Assembly: GCA_964608405.1 (NCBI GenBank)
Contig: CAZSNC010000008.1
Coordinates: 1-29,181 of the forward strand
Reading direction: 5' to 3'
Source: GWB1-38-13 sp964608405
GTDB taxonomy: Bacteria; Patescibacteriota; Microgenomatia; UBA8517
DNA length: 29,181 nucleotides
Made by a program: the position numbers and the translations under genes. The notes beneath the pieces were generated by a model. That model did no database searches. It saw only the letters and a program-made list of their open reading frames with translations, and had not been told where the DNA came from. This document shows positions 14,092 through 25,280 of the stretch, in pieces (the first letter of the stretch is position 1; every line of letters begins with the position of its first letter).

Positions 14092-15435
14092 TTATTTTTT
14101 CTTGTCTTCTTTCACTTTTTTTCCTTTCGGGGGAAATCTAAAATCAACCCTCTCCATGTCTCTCGGGAAAAGCGATGCTTCCCTGACATTTGAAAGATTT
14201 AAAAGAAGCATAGTAATCCTCTCCAAACCGAAAGAAAAACCACCCTCAGGAGGCATTGCGTATTTAAAAGCCTGAAGATACATTTCAAAATTTTTCGGAT
14301 CCATACCTTTGGCTTTAATTGCCGAAACAAGTTCATCGTATTTGTTAATCCTTTGTGATCCGCTTAATATTTCAGTTCCTTTAAACAATAAATCATAACT
14401 TAGGGAATATTCCGGATTTTGGGGATCGGGCATTGTATAAAAAGCACGTTTTTTGGTGGGAAAATGTGTAATTGTTACGAAATCCGAATTCTTCTCCTCG
14501 ACAGCCCATTTACAAATTTCTCTTTCGTCTTCCGGCATCATGTCAATTTCATTTGTATGGTCAACTCCCGTTCTGTCTTTAAGAATTAACTGCGCCTCGC
14601 GAAGCGTAAGTCTTGGAATTTGATCACTAATTTTAATTTCGGCTACACCAAAATCCGTTAGTATTTCCCGACAGTTTTCCAAAGCATATGAAATCGTCTT
14701 TCTCCCTACAAACTCCATCGCATCCAATAATTCGTTAAAATCAACAAATCCGAGTTCGCAATCCATCTGAATTGACTCGGACAAGTGTCTTGTTGTAACC
14801 GACGGCTCTGCCCTATATGCGCGGGATACAAGAAACACCCTTTCAAAAACAGGTACAAGCATTTGTTTGTACAGTTGCGGGCTTTGTACCAGAAAGGCAT
14901 CGTGATCATAATACTTTACCTTAAAAACTTCGGAGCCTCCTTCGGTAGAGGAGGCTGATATTGTTGGGGTAAAAATTTCGGTACATCCAATTTCTTTCGA
15001 GGCAACTCGAAATCCCTCCATCAGAGCTTCCTGCACTTTAAAGATTTTGGATATGTTTGCATGCCGCAGAGTCAGGGCACGATAGTCTAATAATGTGGGA
15101 AGTTGCAAACCCAAGTCGTCTTTACCCATATCAAACGGAAGCTCTTCAGAGCTCGATAAAATTGTGATATTGTCAATCCAGATTTCAACAGATCCTGTTG
15201 AAATGTTTTTATTCACCATGTTATCGGGCCTTTTGTTTACCTTTCCCGAAATTTCGACAACATCCTGAATTCCTACTTTTGCAATATTTTCGCCTACGCA
15301 TTGAATAACCCCACTTCTGTCTTTGAGGTCTATAAAAGTGATTTTTCCGTGATTTCTGACCTTGTCGACATATCCGGCAAGGGTAACCTGTTCGTTTATT
15401 TTATCCAAAGCTAAAACTGCTAAGGTCCTATTCAT
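14092..15435 (-). CDS. aspS: Aspartate--tRNA(Asp/Asn) ligase, archaeal type
   Basis: The protein has 447 residues. It has an N-terminal OB-fold anticodon domain (about 1-105, with KITFIDLKDRSGVIQCV) and then a class II core. Landmarks are STEGGSEVFKV and FLVQSPQLYKQM (183-192), motif 2 SRAYRAEPSVTTRHLSE (204-220, Arg208 and His217), and motif 3 GGFSFGLERITMLLL near 410-424. The roughly 140-residue GAD insertion of the standard bacterial enzyme is absent, so this is the archaeal/eukaryal type. In bacteria such enzymes are often non-discriminating and feed Asp-tRNA-Asn to GatCAB, which I infer rather than see. A Lys-rich tail extends the C-terminus. It lies 20 nt after rel in the same run. Confidence 0.95.
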   Translation of the reverse strand: MNRTLAVLALDKINEQVTLAGYVDKVRNHGKITFIDLKDRSGVIQCVGENIAKVGIQDVVEISGKVNKRPDNMVNKNISTGSVEIWIDNITILSSSEELPFDMGKDDLGLQLPTLLDYRALTLRHANISKIFKVQEALMEGFRVASKEIGCTEIFTPTISASSTEGGSEVFKVKYYDHDAFLVQSPQLYKQMLVPVFERVFLVSRAYRAEPSVTTRHLSESIQMDCELGFVDFNELLDAMEFVGRKTISYALENCREILTDFGVAEIKISDQIPRLTLREAQLILKDRTGVDHTNEIDMMPEDEREICKWAVEEKNSDFVTITHFPTKKRAFYTMPDPQNPEYSLSYDLLFKGTEILSGSQRINKYDELVSAIKAKGMDPKNFEMYLQAFKYAMPPEGGFSFGLERITMLLLNLSNVREASLFPRDMERVDFRFPPKGKKVKEDKKK

Positions 15436-15455
15436 AGTAGTAATACATTTTATAC

Positions 15456-16961
15456 TTAAACACTACCTTTTCTCAAACTCCTTTCAATTTCCCTTTTTGC
15501 CTGTGTTGTTTTTACAAAATCCGTCCAATCGCGGGAGGGTAGCTTGCAATTTTTAGTTTTTATAATTTCGACGATGTCACCGCTATTTAATTGATAATTG
15601 AGAGGTACTATTTTTGAATTTACTTTCGCGCCTTTTATAAAATTCGACAAATCGGTATGCACTGCATAAGCAAAGTCAATTGGAGTTGCACCAACCGGAA
15701 GATCAAAAACATCCCCTTTTGGCGAAAAGACGAAAATTCTCGAACTTAATGTGTCAAACCTTACGGCATTGAGATACTCCTTCCTGTCTTTTATTTCCTT
15801 TTGCCAATCCGCAAGCTGGCGTACCCACGAAAGCTTTGATAAAGATTTCCCGAATGAAAGATGTTCTAATTTATCCTCTGTGATACCCTGTTTTGTCTTA
15901 ATATTCGAATACGCCCAGTGTGCAGCAATTCCGTATTCCGCCTCCTCATGCATTTTGTATGTCCTTATTTGAATTTCGGTAATTCTTCCCCCGATCCCAA
16001 AAACTTTTGTGTGGATTGACTTGTACCCATTCGGTTTCGGTTGAGCTATAAAGTCGGATACTCCAAGATGTGGAACCGGCTTAAAAAGATTGTGAACAAT
16101 TCCCAAAACGGCATAACAATCCGATACATTTTCAACCAATACTCTCATTGCAACAATATCGTTAATTTTTTCAAAATCCCAGTTTATTTCCGGTCTTTCC
16201 ATTTTCCGCCACAGTGAATAAAGATGTTTTTTTCTCCCGTGGATAGAGCATTTTAAATTATATTCTGCGGTGGATCTTAAAAGCATTCTTTTCATCCGTT
16301 CAATATGTTTTTCCGCATCGCGAAAATATTTTTTCGACTCATTCTCGATTTTCTTATATTCAGTAGGGTAGACGTATGGGAATGCCAAGTCATCAAGTTC
16401 TGCTTTTATCTGTCCCATTCCCAACCTTTCCGCAAGCGGTGCATAAATTTCCAGTGTCTCCTCTGCAATTCTTTTTCTTTTTCCTTCCTCAACTCCGTAT
16501 AAAGTCTTCATGTTATGAAGTCTGTCTGCAAGCTTGACCAGTATTACCCTAAGATCTTTTGCCATAGCCAAAAACATTTTTCGCAGGTTTTCAATAAATT
16601 CCTCGTCCTTACTTCCGCGCAGTTTGATGTCGGAGATTTTTGTCACACCATCTACAAGTTTAGCCACCTCAACTCCAAAATCCTTCAAGATATCCTCTTT
16701 TTTGGCACCGCCGTCTTCAACCGTATCATGTAAAATACCTGCAACTATCGACTGTGTGTCAAGTTTCCATTCGTATAATTTTCTTCCGACTTCCAGAGGA
16801 TGGAGGACAAAAGGTTCTCCAGTTTTACGAAATTGTCCGAAGTGTGCCAGAACGGCAAAATTCCACGCTTTTTCAATCAATCTTACATCGACTCCGTCGC
16901 TTAAAATCAATTTGTGAAATTTGTCAAACTCTCCTTCAATAATTCGCTCACTTGTGTCCAT
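15456..16961 (-). CDS. rel: RelA/SpoT family (p)ppGpp synthetase/hydrolase
   Basis: The protein has 501 residues. The HD hydrolase domain shows His40, His54, GILHDTVED with His78-Asp79, and LADRLHN with Asp146. The synthetase domain follows at about 220-360, with NDIVAMRVLV, QPKPNGYKSIHTKVFG and EIQIRTYKMHEEAEYGIAAHW. A TGS domain (about 403-470, SPKGDVFDLPVGATPIDFAY) closes the protein. The usual C-terminal helical, zinc-finger and ACT domains of about 730-residue Rel proteins are missing. The conserved hydrolase residues suggest a bifunctional enzyme. Its start overlaps the end of recJ by 14 nt, indicating coupled translation. Loss of the ACT region would change ribosome and amino-acid sensing (inference). 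Confidence 0.95.
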   Translation of the reverse strand: MDTSERIIEGEFDKFHKLILSDGVDVRLIEKAWNFAVLAHFGQFRKTGEPFVLHPLEVGRKLYEWKLDTQSIVAGILHDTVEDGGAKKEDILKDFGVEVAKLVDGVTKISDIKLRGSKDEEFIENLRKMFLAMAKDLRVILVKLADRLHNMKTLYGVEEGKRKRIAEETLEIYAPLAERLGMGQIKAELDDLAFPYVYPTEYKKIENESKKYFRDAEKHIERMKRMLLRSTAEYNLKCSIHGRKKHLYSLWRKMERPEINWDFEKINDIVAMRVLVENVSDCYAVLGIVHNLFKPVPHLGVSDFIAQPKPNGYKSIHTKVFGIGGRITEIQIRTYKMHEEAEYGIAAHWAYSNIKTKQGITEDKLEHLSFGKSLSKLSWVRQLADWQKEIKDRKEYLNAVRFDTLSSRIFVFSPKGDVFDLPVGATPIDFAYAVHTDLSNFIKGAKVNSKIVPLNYQLNSGDIVEIIKTKNCKLPSRDWTDFVKTTQAKREIERSLRKGSV

Positions 16962-18729
16962 AGGAGTATTTTAGATCTTTAATTTTTAGTTGCAAGGAAA
17001 CCAAACCGTTCCAAACATTTTTTTCAAGATTGTAAACAATGTCGATTGTATCTCCTGGAGAAAAGTCTGCAATATTGTTAACACTGTTAAAAAATATCGC
17101 ATCGAACGTAACTAGATCGTTTTTTAACTTTAATTTAATGTGATTTCCGGCTTTTCCTACAGTTTTTATATCGATAACTTCACAACCCTTCGTCACGAAG
17201 GTTGGTTGAAAATTACCAATACCAAAAGGTTCCATGGATTCGATTTTCTCTATAAGGCTATATGACAAATCTTCAAAATCAAGTTCGAGGTCAATTTTCA
17301 GTTTCTTGTCTAAAATATCATTGCTCACCCATTTTTGGGCATACAGATTTAACTTCTTTCTAAAACTTGTTATATTTTTTGTTTTCAAAGAAAAACCCGC
17401 CGCCATCTCGTGACCCCCGTATCCCAGTAAGAATTTCGACGCGCTTTCGATTGCACGAATGATATTAAAGCCCGGAATTGATCTTGCAGAACCTTTTGAA
17501 ATATCTTTCGCTCTTGAAATAACAACTGCGGGCCTCCAATACTCATCAACTAATTTTGATGCCGCAAGCCCAACCACCCCTTCATGGTACGACTTGTCAT
17601 CCAGCACAATTATTTTCCCGAGCTTTTTACCAGATAACTCCTTTTTAGCCCCCAATAGTACTGTATCTACAATTTTTTGTCTTTTTGAATTTGTTGCACT
17701 AAGGCGGTTTGCCAAATCCGCGGCTTTATATGCGTCTTTTGTGCAAAGTAAACGAAGCGAATCTATCGCATGCTCAAGTCTCCCCATTGCGTTAAGGCGG
17801 GGGGCAATAACATAGTTGATTTCATAGATTCCGATATTACCTTTTCTGATTCCGGCGGATGTATAAAGTGCATTTATTCCCAATTTTTGTGTTGTGTTTA
17901 ATTTTTCAAGCCCGTATTTAACAAAAGATCGATTAATCCCAACAATAGGCATTTGATCAGCAACGGTTCCCAAAACCGCAAATTCAAGAAGATTCTCTTC
18001 CTTCTCAATGGACGAAGCTGCCGGCCGAATTGTCTTTGTTTTGTTTAATACCCTTGCTATTTCACGAACCAAAATCCACGAGAGTCCGGCCCCGCAAAGT
18101 TTAGTTGTATGAACAACCGAACAAGCTGGGGGGTACTTTTCCCCTTTTTCGTGATGATCAATTACAACCACATCGATTTTCAATTCGTTCGCTCTTTTGA
18201 CCGCATCATACGCTACTATTCCGTTGTCCACGGTGAGGATAAGTGATAAGTTGGGGTATTTTTCCCTTAGAGTATTAATACTTTCCACCTTAACGCCATA
18301 CCCTTCCGAAAAACGCTCCGGAATATAAGGGATTACATCCATTCCAAGCCCATACAAATACTTCCACAATATTGCACTTGAGGAAATTCCGTCAACATCA
18401 TAGTCACCGAAAATTACCACTTTTTCTTTGTTTGACAAAGCCTTAATAATTCTTGCAACCGATTTATTTAAAGCTTTCTCATTTATTGCAAGTTCTTTAA
18501 TCCTTAAAAACCGTGGGTGCATAGGCGTAAAATATTCCTTTTTTTCTTTCGCAGATAAAATTTTTCTATTTTTTAAAAGAATATTTAGAATATTTTCCTC
18601 CTTACCCTTTTTTGTTGAAGTGGTAGGACTTTGCCTAATATTGTTTTTATTGTTTACCTTCCTCGAATTGACTTTATAAAGAACATCCCAGCTTGCATAT
18701 TTCGATTTCAATTCCTGTTTCTTCTTCAT
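16948..18729 (-). CDS. recJ: Single-stranded-DNA-specific exonuclease RecJ
   Basis: The protein has 593 residues. The DHH phosphoesterase motifs are intact: VVIFGDYDVDGISSSAIL (DYDVDG at 109-114), ILTVDNGI, and VVIDHHEKG with Asp-His-His at 191-193. The linker has APRLNAMGRLEHA. The DHHA1 domain has GYGGHEMAAGFSL, followed by the OB-like C-terminal domain. RecJ degrades single-stranded DNA 5' to 3' in recombination and mismatch or base-excision repair and needs Mn or Mg. The N-terminus is about 40 residues of basic, low-order sequence. It is the first gene of the run leading to rel, aspS and the carboxypeptidase, and is divergent from cca with only 34 nt between the starts. Confidence 0.95.
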   Translation of the reverse strand: MKKKQELKSKYASWDVLYKVNSRKVNNKNNIRQSPTTSTKKGKEENILNILLKNRKILSAKEKKEYFTPMHPRFLRIKELAINEKALNKSVARIIKALSNKEKVVIFGDYDVDGISSSAILWKYLYGLGMDVIPYIPERFSEGYGVKVESINTLREKYPNLSLILTVDNGIVAYDAVKRANELKIDVVVIDHHEKGEKYPPACSVVHTTKLCGAGLSWILVREIARVLNKTKTIRPAASSIEKEENLLEFAVLGTVADQMPIVGINRSFVKYGLEKLNTTQKLGINALYTSAGIRKGNIGIYEINYVIAPRLNAMGRLEHAIDSLRLLCTKDAYKAADLANRLSATNSKRQKIVDTVLLGAKKELSGKKLGKIIVLDDKSYHEGVVGLAASKLVDEYWRPAVVISRAKDISKGSARSIPGFNIIRAIESASKFLLGYGGHEMAAGFSLKTKNITSFRKKLNLYAQKWVSNDILDKKLKIDLELDFEDLSYSLIEKIESMEPFGIGNFQPTFVTKGCEVIDIKTVGKAGNHIKLKLKNDLVTFDAIFFNSVNNIADFSPGDTIDIVYNLEKNVWNGLVSLQLKIKDLKYSYGHK

Positions 18730-18738
18730 ATCCGTATA

Positions 18739-18751
18739 ATACTTGAAGTAT
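18739..18751. promoter_or_regulatory. 13-nt palindrome in the recJ/cca divergent promoter
   Basis: ATACTTGAAGTAT is a perfect inverted repeat with a single central base. It sits between TATAAT at 18735-18740 and TATAAT at 18749-18754, and overlaps the only space for -10 boxes of both divergent genes. TATAAT at 18749-18754 ends 9 nt before the cca ATG, and TATTAT on the minus strand faces recJ. It may be a shared operator or only the consequence of back-to-back -10 elements. Confidence 0.4.
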
Positions 18752-18763
18752 AATTGGATTTAT

Positions 18764-20167
18764 ATGGACATCCAAATACCAAAACAACTTTTTGAGATAC
18801 TTAACAAATTTGATAAAGAACGATTTGAAGTTTATATTGTCGGCGGAGCCGTCAGGGATGTACTTCTCGGAAAAAATACTTACGATTGGGATGTTACGAC
18901 AAATGCAACCCCCGAGCAAATGTTAAATATCTTTTCCGACGCATTCTACAATAATCAATTCGGAACTGTAGGAATTCCTAATAAAATCGAAGGGGAACGC
19001 CCATATGAAATAACAACGTTCCGTACGGAGACGGGTTACACCGACACCAGACACCCTGATATTGTTAACTGGGGAAAGACACTTGAAGAAGACCTTTCAA
19101 GAAGGGAGGCCACAATTAGCGCAATGGCATTCCAGCCAATATTTTTAGAAAAACGAACAAAGACAAAACCGGCAAACTATACTGCTATTGCCGTAAATCT
19201 TATCGATCCGTATAACGGTAAAAACGACCTTGACAATAAAATATTCAGAGCTGTTGGAAACCCGGAAGAACGATACCGAGAAGATGCCCTCAGAATGATA
19301 AGGGCAATAAGGATTTCAGCCCAGCTCGGTTTTGAAATCGAAGAGAAAACTTTTGCGGGAATTCAAAAAAACGCACAGCTTATCAACAATATCGCAAAAG
19401 AAAGGGTTAGAGATGAACTTCTGAAAATTTTTCAGTCGGATTATCCTTCGGAAGGAATGCTGCTTTTGAGAAATTCCGGACTTATGAAGGAAATCATACC
19501 CGAAATGGAATCCACTTTCGGAGTCGAGCAAAAATCACCCGGAAGACACCATTTGTACGATGTCGGAACACATAGTCTGATGTCTTTAAAAAATTGCCCT
19601 TCGAAAGATCCGCTGGTCCGTTTCGCGGCCTTTATTCATGATAGCGGAAAGGCAAAAACCTTTAAGAAATTGGAAAGTGGAACAATTACTTTTTACAACC
19701 ACGAACTTATCAGTGCCAATAATGCCTACAATATTGCCAAGCGCTTGAGATTTTCCAGAAAATCGACGGAAAAACTTGTTAAGCTTGTCAGATGGCACCA
19801 ATTCACCGTCGACGAAAAACAAACCGATTCGGCGATCCGTAGATTTATAAAAAATATAACCCCTGAATATGTTAATGATATATTGGATTTGCGCATCGGC
19901 GACCGGCTGGGAGGTGGTGCCACCGAAACATCTTGGAGGCTGGAGGAATTTAAGAAAAGACTCGTTGAAGTACAAAAACAACCGTTTACCGTAAGAGATT
20001 TGAAAATAAACGGCAATGATATCATGAAGATATTAAATATTACACCCGGTCCTCAGGTAGGAGAGATCCTCGAAAAACTCTTTTGCAAGGTGGTAGAAAA
20101 CAAAATCGACAACAGCAAAGAAGATCTTGTTAAAGCGGCAAAAGACCTTATCTCGACAAAAGATTGA
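18764..20167 (+). CDS. cca: CCA tRNA nucleotidyltransferase with HD domain
   Basis: The protein is 467 residues from the ATG at 18764. An in-frame TTG 21 nt upstream is less likely because it would lie inside the promoter. The class II nucleotidyltransferase head is plain: VYIVGGAVRDVLLGKNTYDW and DVTTNATPEQ give the GGxVRD and DxD metal site. RREATISAMAFQP, RYREDALRMIRAIRISAQLGF and ERVRDELLKI follow as the neck and body. A C-terminal HD domain (VRFAAFIHDSGKAKTF, HHLYDVGTHS) suggests phosphohydrolase activity as in E. coli Cca. It builds or repairs the 3' CCA end of tRNA. A 99-aa membrane protein gene follows after 22 nt. Confidence 0.95.
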   Translation: MDIQIPKQLFEILNKFDKERFEVYIVGGAVRDVLLGKNTYDWDVTTNATPEQMLNIFSDAFYNNQFGTVGIPNKIEGERPYEITTFRTETGYTDTRHPDIVNWGKTLEEDLSRREATISAMAFQPIFLEKRTKTKPANYTAIAVNLIDPYNGKNDLDNKIFRAVGNPEERYREDALRMIRAIRISAQLGFEIEEKTFAGIQKNAQLINNIAKERVRDELLKIFQSDYPSEGMLLLRNSGLMKEIIPEMESTFGVEQKSPGRHHLYDVGTHSLMSLKNCPSKDPLVRFAAFIHDSGKAKTFKKLESGTITFYNHELISANNAYNIAKRLRFSRKSTEKLVKLVRWHQFTVDEKQTDSAIRRFIKNITPEYVNDILDLRIGDRLGGGATETSWRLEEFKKRLVEVQKQPFTVRDLKINGNDIMKILNITPGPQVGEILEKLFCKVVENKIDNSKEDLVKAAKDLISTKD

Positions 20168-20189
20168 AAGAGTGTTCTACAATTAATTA

Positions 20190-20489
20190 ATGCCGATTAA
20201 GAAATTTGCACTACCTTTTGTGGCATTTGATAAAATCGTGGATGAAAATATTCATCATTTTCTTCAAAAGTATAATCTTGAATCCGTACATAAAGAATTT
20301 ACTTCATTGACTCCTCTTTTCTTCAAACTGACTTTTTACTTTTTAATTCTCCTGGTGCCCGCGCTAATACTCAAGCTTATTTATCCCACCAAAACCACTG
20401 TTAATTTCTTTCTTAAATTAGTTATCTTTTTGATTGTAATGTCCGTATTTGGAATTTTTATAGGTTTTTTTCAGGCCTTATACTCTTAA
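20190..20489 (+). CDS. Small membrane protein, 99 aa
   Basis: The protein has a polar N-terminal half with an HHFLQKYNLESVHKEF helix, and then two hydrophobic helices (about 44-64, LFFKLTFYFLILLVPALIL, and about 73-96, FFLKLVIFLIVMSVFGIFI). There is no signal peptide and no cysteine. I recognise no family. It follows cca by 22 nt and is probably co-transcribed with it. It is convergent with secF across 39 nt, in which I see no terminator. Confidence 0.65.
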   Translation: MPIKKFALPFVAFDKIVDENIHHFLQKYNLESVHKEFTSLTPLFFKLTFYFLILLVPALILKLIYPTKTTVNFFLKLVIFLIVMSVFGIFIGFFQALYS

Positions 20490-20528
20490 CTGTTTCAACC
20501 GATTTAGAGGCTAAAAAAACACCCAAGA

Positions 20529-21406
20529 TTACTTCTTTTTTCTGAAAATCGATCCTATTCGAGAGTCTTTCATTTGATCAAAAGTAATTAGAAGTGGAAC
20601 AGCTACAAATGGAGAAGAATATGTTCCAAAGACAGTCCCAGTAAGAAGTGCGACAGCAAACCACTTTATCGTATCTCCACCGAGAAGTGCCAAAGCTACG
20701 AGCATAAAAATAATTGTAAAGGAATTATTTAGCGACCTAACCATTGTTTGTGTAACGGCAACATTTGCTATATTAACCAAGTCTCCTCCGGTTTTACGAT
20801 TCACTTCCCTTATTCTGTCAAAAACAACTATCGTATCGTGTACGGAAAACGAAAGTATGGTAAGCATTGCCGTAACAAAAAGAAAATCTACTTCGACTCC
20901 CATAAAATGGCCCAATAAGGAAAAGGATCCGAGCAATACAATACTGTCGTGAAGCATTGCCAAAACCGCAGACAAACCATATTTGATATTTTTAAATTGA
21001 TATGCAACCCAAAGTAAAATCACCGATGCAGAAATAATTAAGGCCGTTACCGTTTTATTAACAAGTTCGGGACCGATTGAAGGCCCGACGGCTTCGTATT
21101 TAAGTTCAACAAAATCCTTATCATAAGCTTTTATTAGCCCGTCCAATTTACTTTTAGTTTCCGATGAGATGGGGGGTGTTTTTACTTCAACAATTCCCCT
21201 GCTGTCAACTCCAACCGATTGTACTGTCGTACCGGATTGCTTAAACATATTTTCTAACTCAACCGAATCAGTCTGTTTGGAGAATTTGTAATCAATTGTC
21301 GTTCCACCAGTAAAGTCAATTCCCGGCTTTAATCCCCAACTAATAAGAGAAAATAAGCAAATGATTATAATAACCCCCGAGACGGAAAAATATATTTTTT
21401 TATGTT

Positions 21407-21419
<13 letters not shown>
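20529..21419 (-). CDS. secF: Protein translocase subunit SecF
   Basis: The protein has 296 residues. The first helix is followed by the SecF signature GLKPGIDFTGGTTIDYKF (about 29-46), a short extracytoplasmic domain, and five further helices with LSFSVHDTIVVFDRIREVNR and ALTQT-like VAVTQTMVRSLNNSF. SecF and SecD form the RND-type complex that uses the proton gradient to pull exported proteins out of the Sec channel. The start overlaps the end of secD by 13 nt, so the two are translationally coupled. Length is close to the E. coli protein. The gene is the last in the DUF4446 to secF run. Confidence 0.97.
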
Positions 21420-22788
<1,369 letters not shown>

Positions 22789-22789
<1 letters not shown>

Positions 22790-23379
22790 TACGATACAAG
22801 ACTGTCTTCGTCTCCAATTATCATAACACGACTACCGGAAAGAATTTCCTGTAAAAACGGATCGCGTCTCTTTTTACGAAACTCGAGCTCTTCCCGACTC
22901 ATAACGGTATAATTAATTTCTTTATTTCTTTTTACTTCTTCTTTTCGGATTATTGCCGTAAGCTCGGGAAGAACCACTTCACCAACCACCAAAACATCCA
23001 CGGAATCTTCCCTTCTTCTGTCTTTCTTTCGTGCAAATTTTCCGGAGAACATTACAAGCGACAATCTTCCGATTTTATTTTTGTTTTGAATTATTTCGCT
23101 TCCCAAACCCGTGGTTTTGCATACCATTGAAAGTAAATCACCGTAGAAGTGGTGTTCGGGGTTTAAATAATAATATAGTCTGTTACCTCTCTTTTCTTTT
23201 TTCAAAAGACCCGCAGTCTCAAGTCTTTCCAATTCCCTTCTGACGGCATTAATTTCTTCCTTTATCTCACGCACAATTCCACGCACGTGATACATTTCCT
23301 TTACATCAGTGAAGAATAAGTCCAATATCTTAACTCTTACTTTGGAGGTAATTATTTCGGAAAGGCTGGCCATAATCAT
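22789..23379 (-). CDS. Winged-helix regulator fused to a degenerate nucleotidyltransferase-like domain
   Basis: The product is 196 residues from the ATG at 23379, with AGAGAG a few bases upstream. A TTG one codon earlier is the alternative. The N-terminal 80 residues form a winged helix: SKVRVKILDLFFTD, then an EEINAVRRELERLETAGLLK recognition region and the wing GNRLYYYLNP. The C-terminal part resembles an MNT-type nucleotidyltransferase: MFSGKFARKKDRRREDSVDV followed by LLVVG-like LVVGE. The usual GS and SDxD metal motif reads SGKF and DSVD, so catalysis is doubtful and the domain may only sense a ligand. It lies directly upstream of secD with a TAATG overlap and may control the export genes (inference). 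Confidence 0.8.
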
Positions 23380-23437
23380 CAAGTCTCTCTGGCATTAATA
23401 TATCACTGAAGCAAAAAAAATCAAATAACAAAATTAC

Positions 23438-24655
23438 TCAATATTCAACTTTGTTACCCGTTGGTACGGCTTCAACCCAGATATTACCTCTGACAAAAGA
23501 TACTTCTTTTCCTTTACCGTCAAAAAACAACGTTCTTGAAGAAATACTATCTTTCTTCCAATTTCCCGTTATAACTGTACCGTTATTGAAAAGCAAAAAC
23601 TCCCCCTTACCTACAACTTCATAATTCATATGTTGTTCTTTGTCGACAGGACCCTTTTCCTTAACAAACTGAATAAGTACATTTTTCGCCTCAATTTGTT
23701 TATTCTCGTATTCAAAATCGACATATTCTTTTCCGCCGCTAAACCTTTTATATGAATTTAATCCTTCGTCATATTTCCACACAACATCATAATCTGGCTT
23801 GTTGTTCCAAAAAGAAAACGATATCTCCCCTATCTTGTCGGAGGAAACCGGTTTGTCGTCAATGAAAAGCCATTTTCTGAAACTTTCATCCCAGGCATTT
23901 CCGTCGCTGTCTTTATATGCAAATCCCCGTTTCTGAGCTTCTTTATAAACTTCATCTATAAATGCCGTGGGTTGGTGCTCGTATGCGGCATCACTCTCAT
24001 CCGAAAGTCTATTTGGCAATCTTTTTATTGCAGGGTAACCGATATTTGATTGACCATCCATATCGTTTCCATAAGTACCGTTTCTCCAACCGATTTTGTC
24101 CAAGAGTTTAAAGGCGTCAACTTCAGGTGCAATCTGACCCCTCTCTTTTACGCCTCCATAGCAGTTATTGCAGATATTATTTGCCCCTCCCCAATGGAGA
24201 AATATCGGATTACTACCATACTCGGATGCCCAGTTAACGTAGTAAACCCTTGCACTTCTTATTACCGCCAAACGGAAATCGGATGCTGCCGCATCACAAT
24301 AAAATACTCCCAAAAATCTGGTAATACCACCTTCCGCTACCGCCTCATAGATTATATCGGCCCGGGAAATCCCGGAAAGTGGTCGGGCATCTTCATGATT
24401 TTCAATCATTGCCGTTAACGGTCTTCTTGTATCCCAAATTTCCTTTACGGGTTTTGAATACATTGCCCCGTTAATCGGACACGCTTCGGTTTTAGGAAGC
24501 GAGGTGTCAATTTTTGTCTTGCCGTCACCACTTGATAAACCTTTTGAGGTTGACGGCCCGGAAGTAAGATAGGAAAAAATAACCCAGGAAATACCGGAGG
24601 AAATCAGATAAAGACCTATAAAACTTGCCACAAGCGCAAAAGAAAATTTTTTCAT
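23438..24655 (-). CDS. DUF3048 family exported protein (YerB-like)
   Basis: The product is 405 residues from the ATG at 24655, which begins a standard signal/anchor (MKKFSFALVASFIGLYLISS). A start 14 codons earlier would only add residues ahead of that signal. The mature part shows the DUF3048 hallmark: RRPLTAMIENHEDARPLSGI, then ADIIYEAVAEGGITRFLGVF, then RLAVIRSARVYYVNWASEYG and FLHWGGANN. The C-terminal half holds the second conserved domain (VWKYDEGLNSYKRFSGG, VEAVPTGNKVEY). Family members are exported or lipoproteins in Firmicutes and CPR bacteria with unknown biochemical role. There is no lipobox cysteine, so it is membrane-anchored. It lies between the DUF4446 gene and the secDF regulator. 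Confidence 0.92.
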   Translation of the reverse strand: MKKFSFALVASFIGLYLISSGISWVIFSYLTSGPSTSKGLSSGDGKTKIDTSLPKTEACPINGAMYSKPVKEIWDTRRPLTAMIENHEDARPLSGISRADIIYEAVAEGGITRFLGVFYCDAAASDFRLAVIRSARVYYVNWASEYGSNPIFLHWGGANNICNNCYGGVKERGQIAPEVDAFKLLDKIGWRNGTYGNDMDGQSNIGYPAIKRLPNRLSDESDAAYEHQPTAFIDEVYKEAQKRGFAYKDSDGNAWDESFRKWLFIDDKPVSSDKIGEISFSFWNNKPDYDVVWKYDEGLNSYKRFSGGKEYVDFEYENKQIEAKNVLIQFVKEKGPVDKEQHMNYEVVGKGEFLLFNNGTVITGNWKKDSISSRTLFFDGKGKEVSFVRGNIWVEAVPTGNKVEY

Positions 24656-24709
24656 AACACAGATTTCATAATAATGTATAAGAGTGCCTATTATCAATAC
24701 TTAAAGCTT

Positions 24710-25162
24710 TCAAACGGAAGCCTTTTTTAGAGCTTCCCTCTCTTCTTTTGAAAGATCCTGTTTGCACTTTCCCCCGTCAATTTTCTTAATATACACCCTG
24801 GTTCTTTCCCTTGTGTGAAGTCCTGTCACAATAAAACCCGTCAGATGTGCGTCCAAAAGTGCCAACGAGAAACTGTGGTCTCCGCCCATCTCCGAGAACG
24901 GATTAAAACGCACTAAAGACACTTTTTGAAGATGGTATGACATATCTTTGCGTATACCTTCAATTTCTTTGTTGATGTTTACAATACTCTCGGAGTTTTC
25001 TTTTTCAATTTCGGAAAGACGTGTGAGAATCTTGATCAGATCATTTCTTCCAACCCCTTTGGATAGTTTTCTGAAAAAAACAAATATGTATATAGATAGT
25101 ATCAATGCCGCTGTTGCCAAAACAAAAATAAAAGCTCCCACAACAACTACATATATATTCAT
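24710..25162 (-). CDS. DUF4446 family membrane-anchored protein
   Basis: The protein has 150 residues. An N-terminal helix (VVVVGAFIFVLATAALILSI) is followed by a short coiled coil (about 45-75). The DUF4446 core is VRFNPFSEMGGDHSFSLALL, then DAHLTGFIVTGLHTRERTRV and YIKKI, ending LSKEEREALKKA. The family is widespread in Firmicutes, where it is found near ParB/Noc-type genes, and its function is unknown. TATTAT ends 7 nt before the ATG on the minus strand, so this is likely the first gene of the run to secF and near-leaderless. The 155-nt gap to the divergent gene at 25318 holds both promoters. Confidence 0.92.
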   Translation of the reverse strand: MNIYVVVVGAFIFVLATAALILSIYIFVFFRKLSKGVGRNDLIKILTRLSEIEKENSESIVNINKEIEGIRKDMSYHLQKVSLVRFNPFSEMGGDHSFSLALLDAHLTGFIVTGLHTRERTRVYIKKIDGGKCKQDLSKEEREALKKASV

Positions 25163-25280
25163 TATTTATATAATACACAAAATCCTTCCTTCTTGCGATT
25201 ATGCGTTTATTATTATTTCAAACGATTGAATAAAATTGTATGAATAAACGTATGGCTATATGTAAAAAAACGAATCGATC

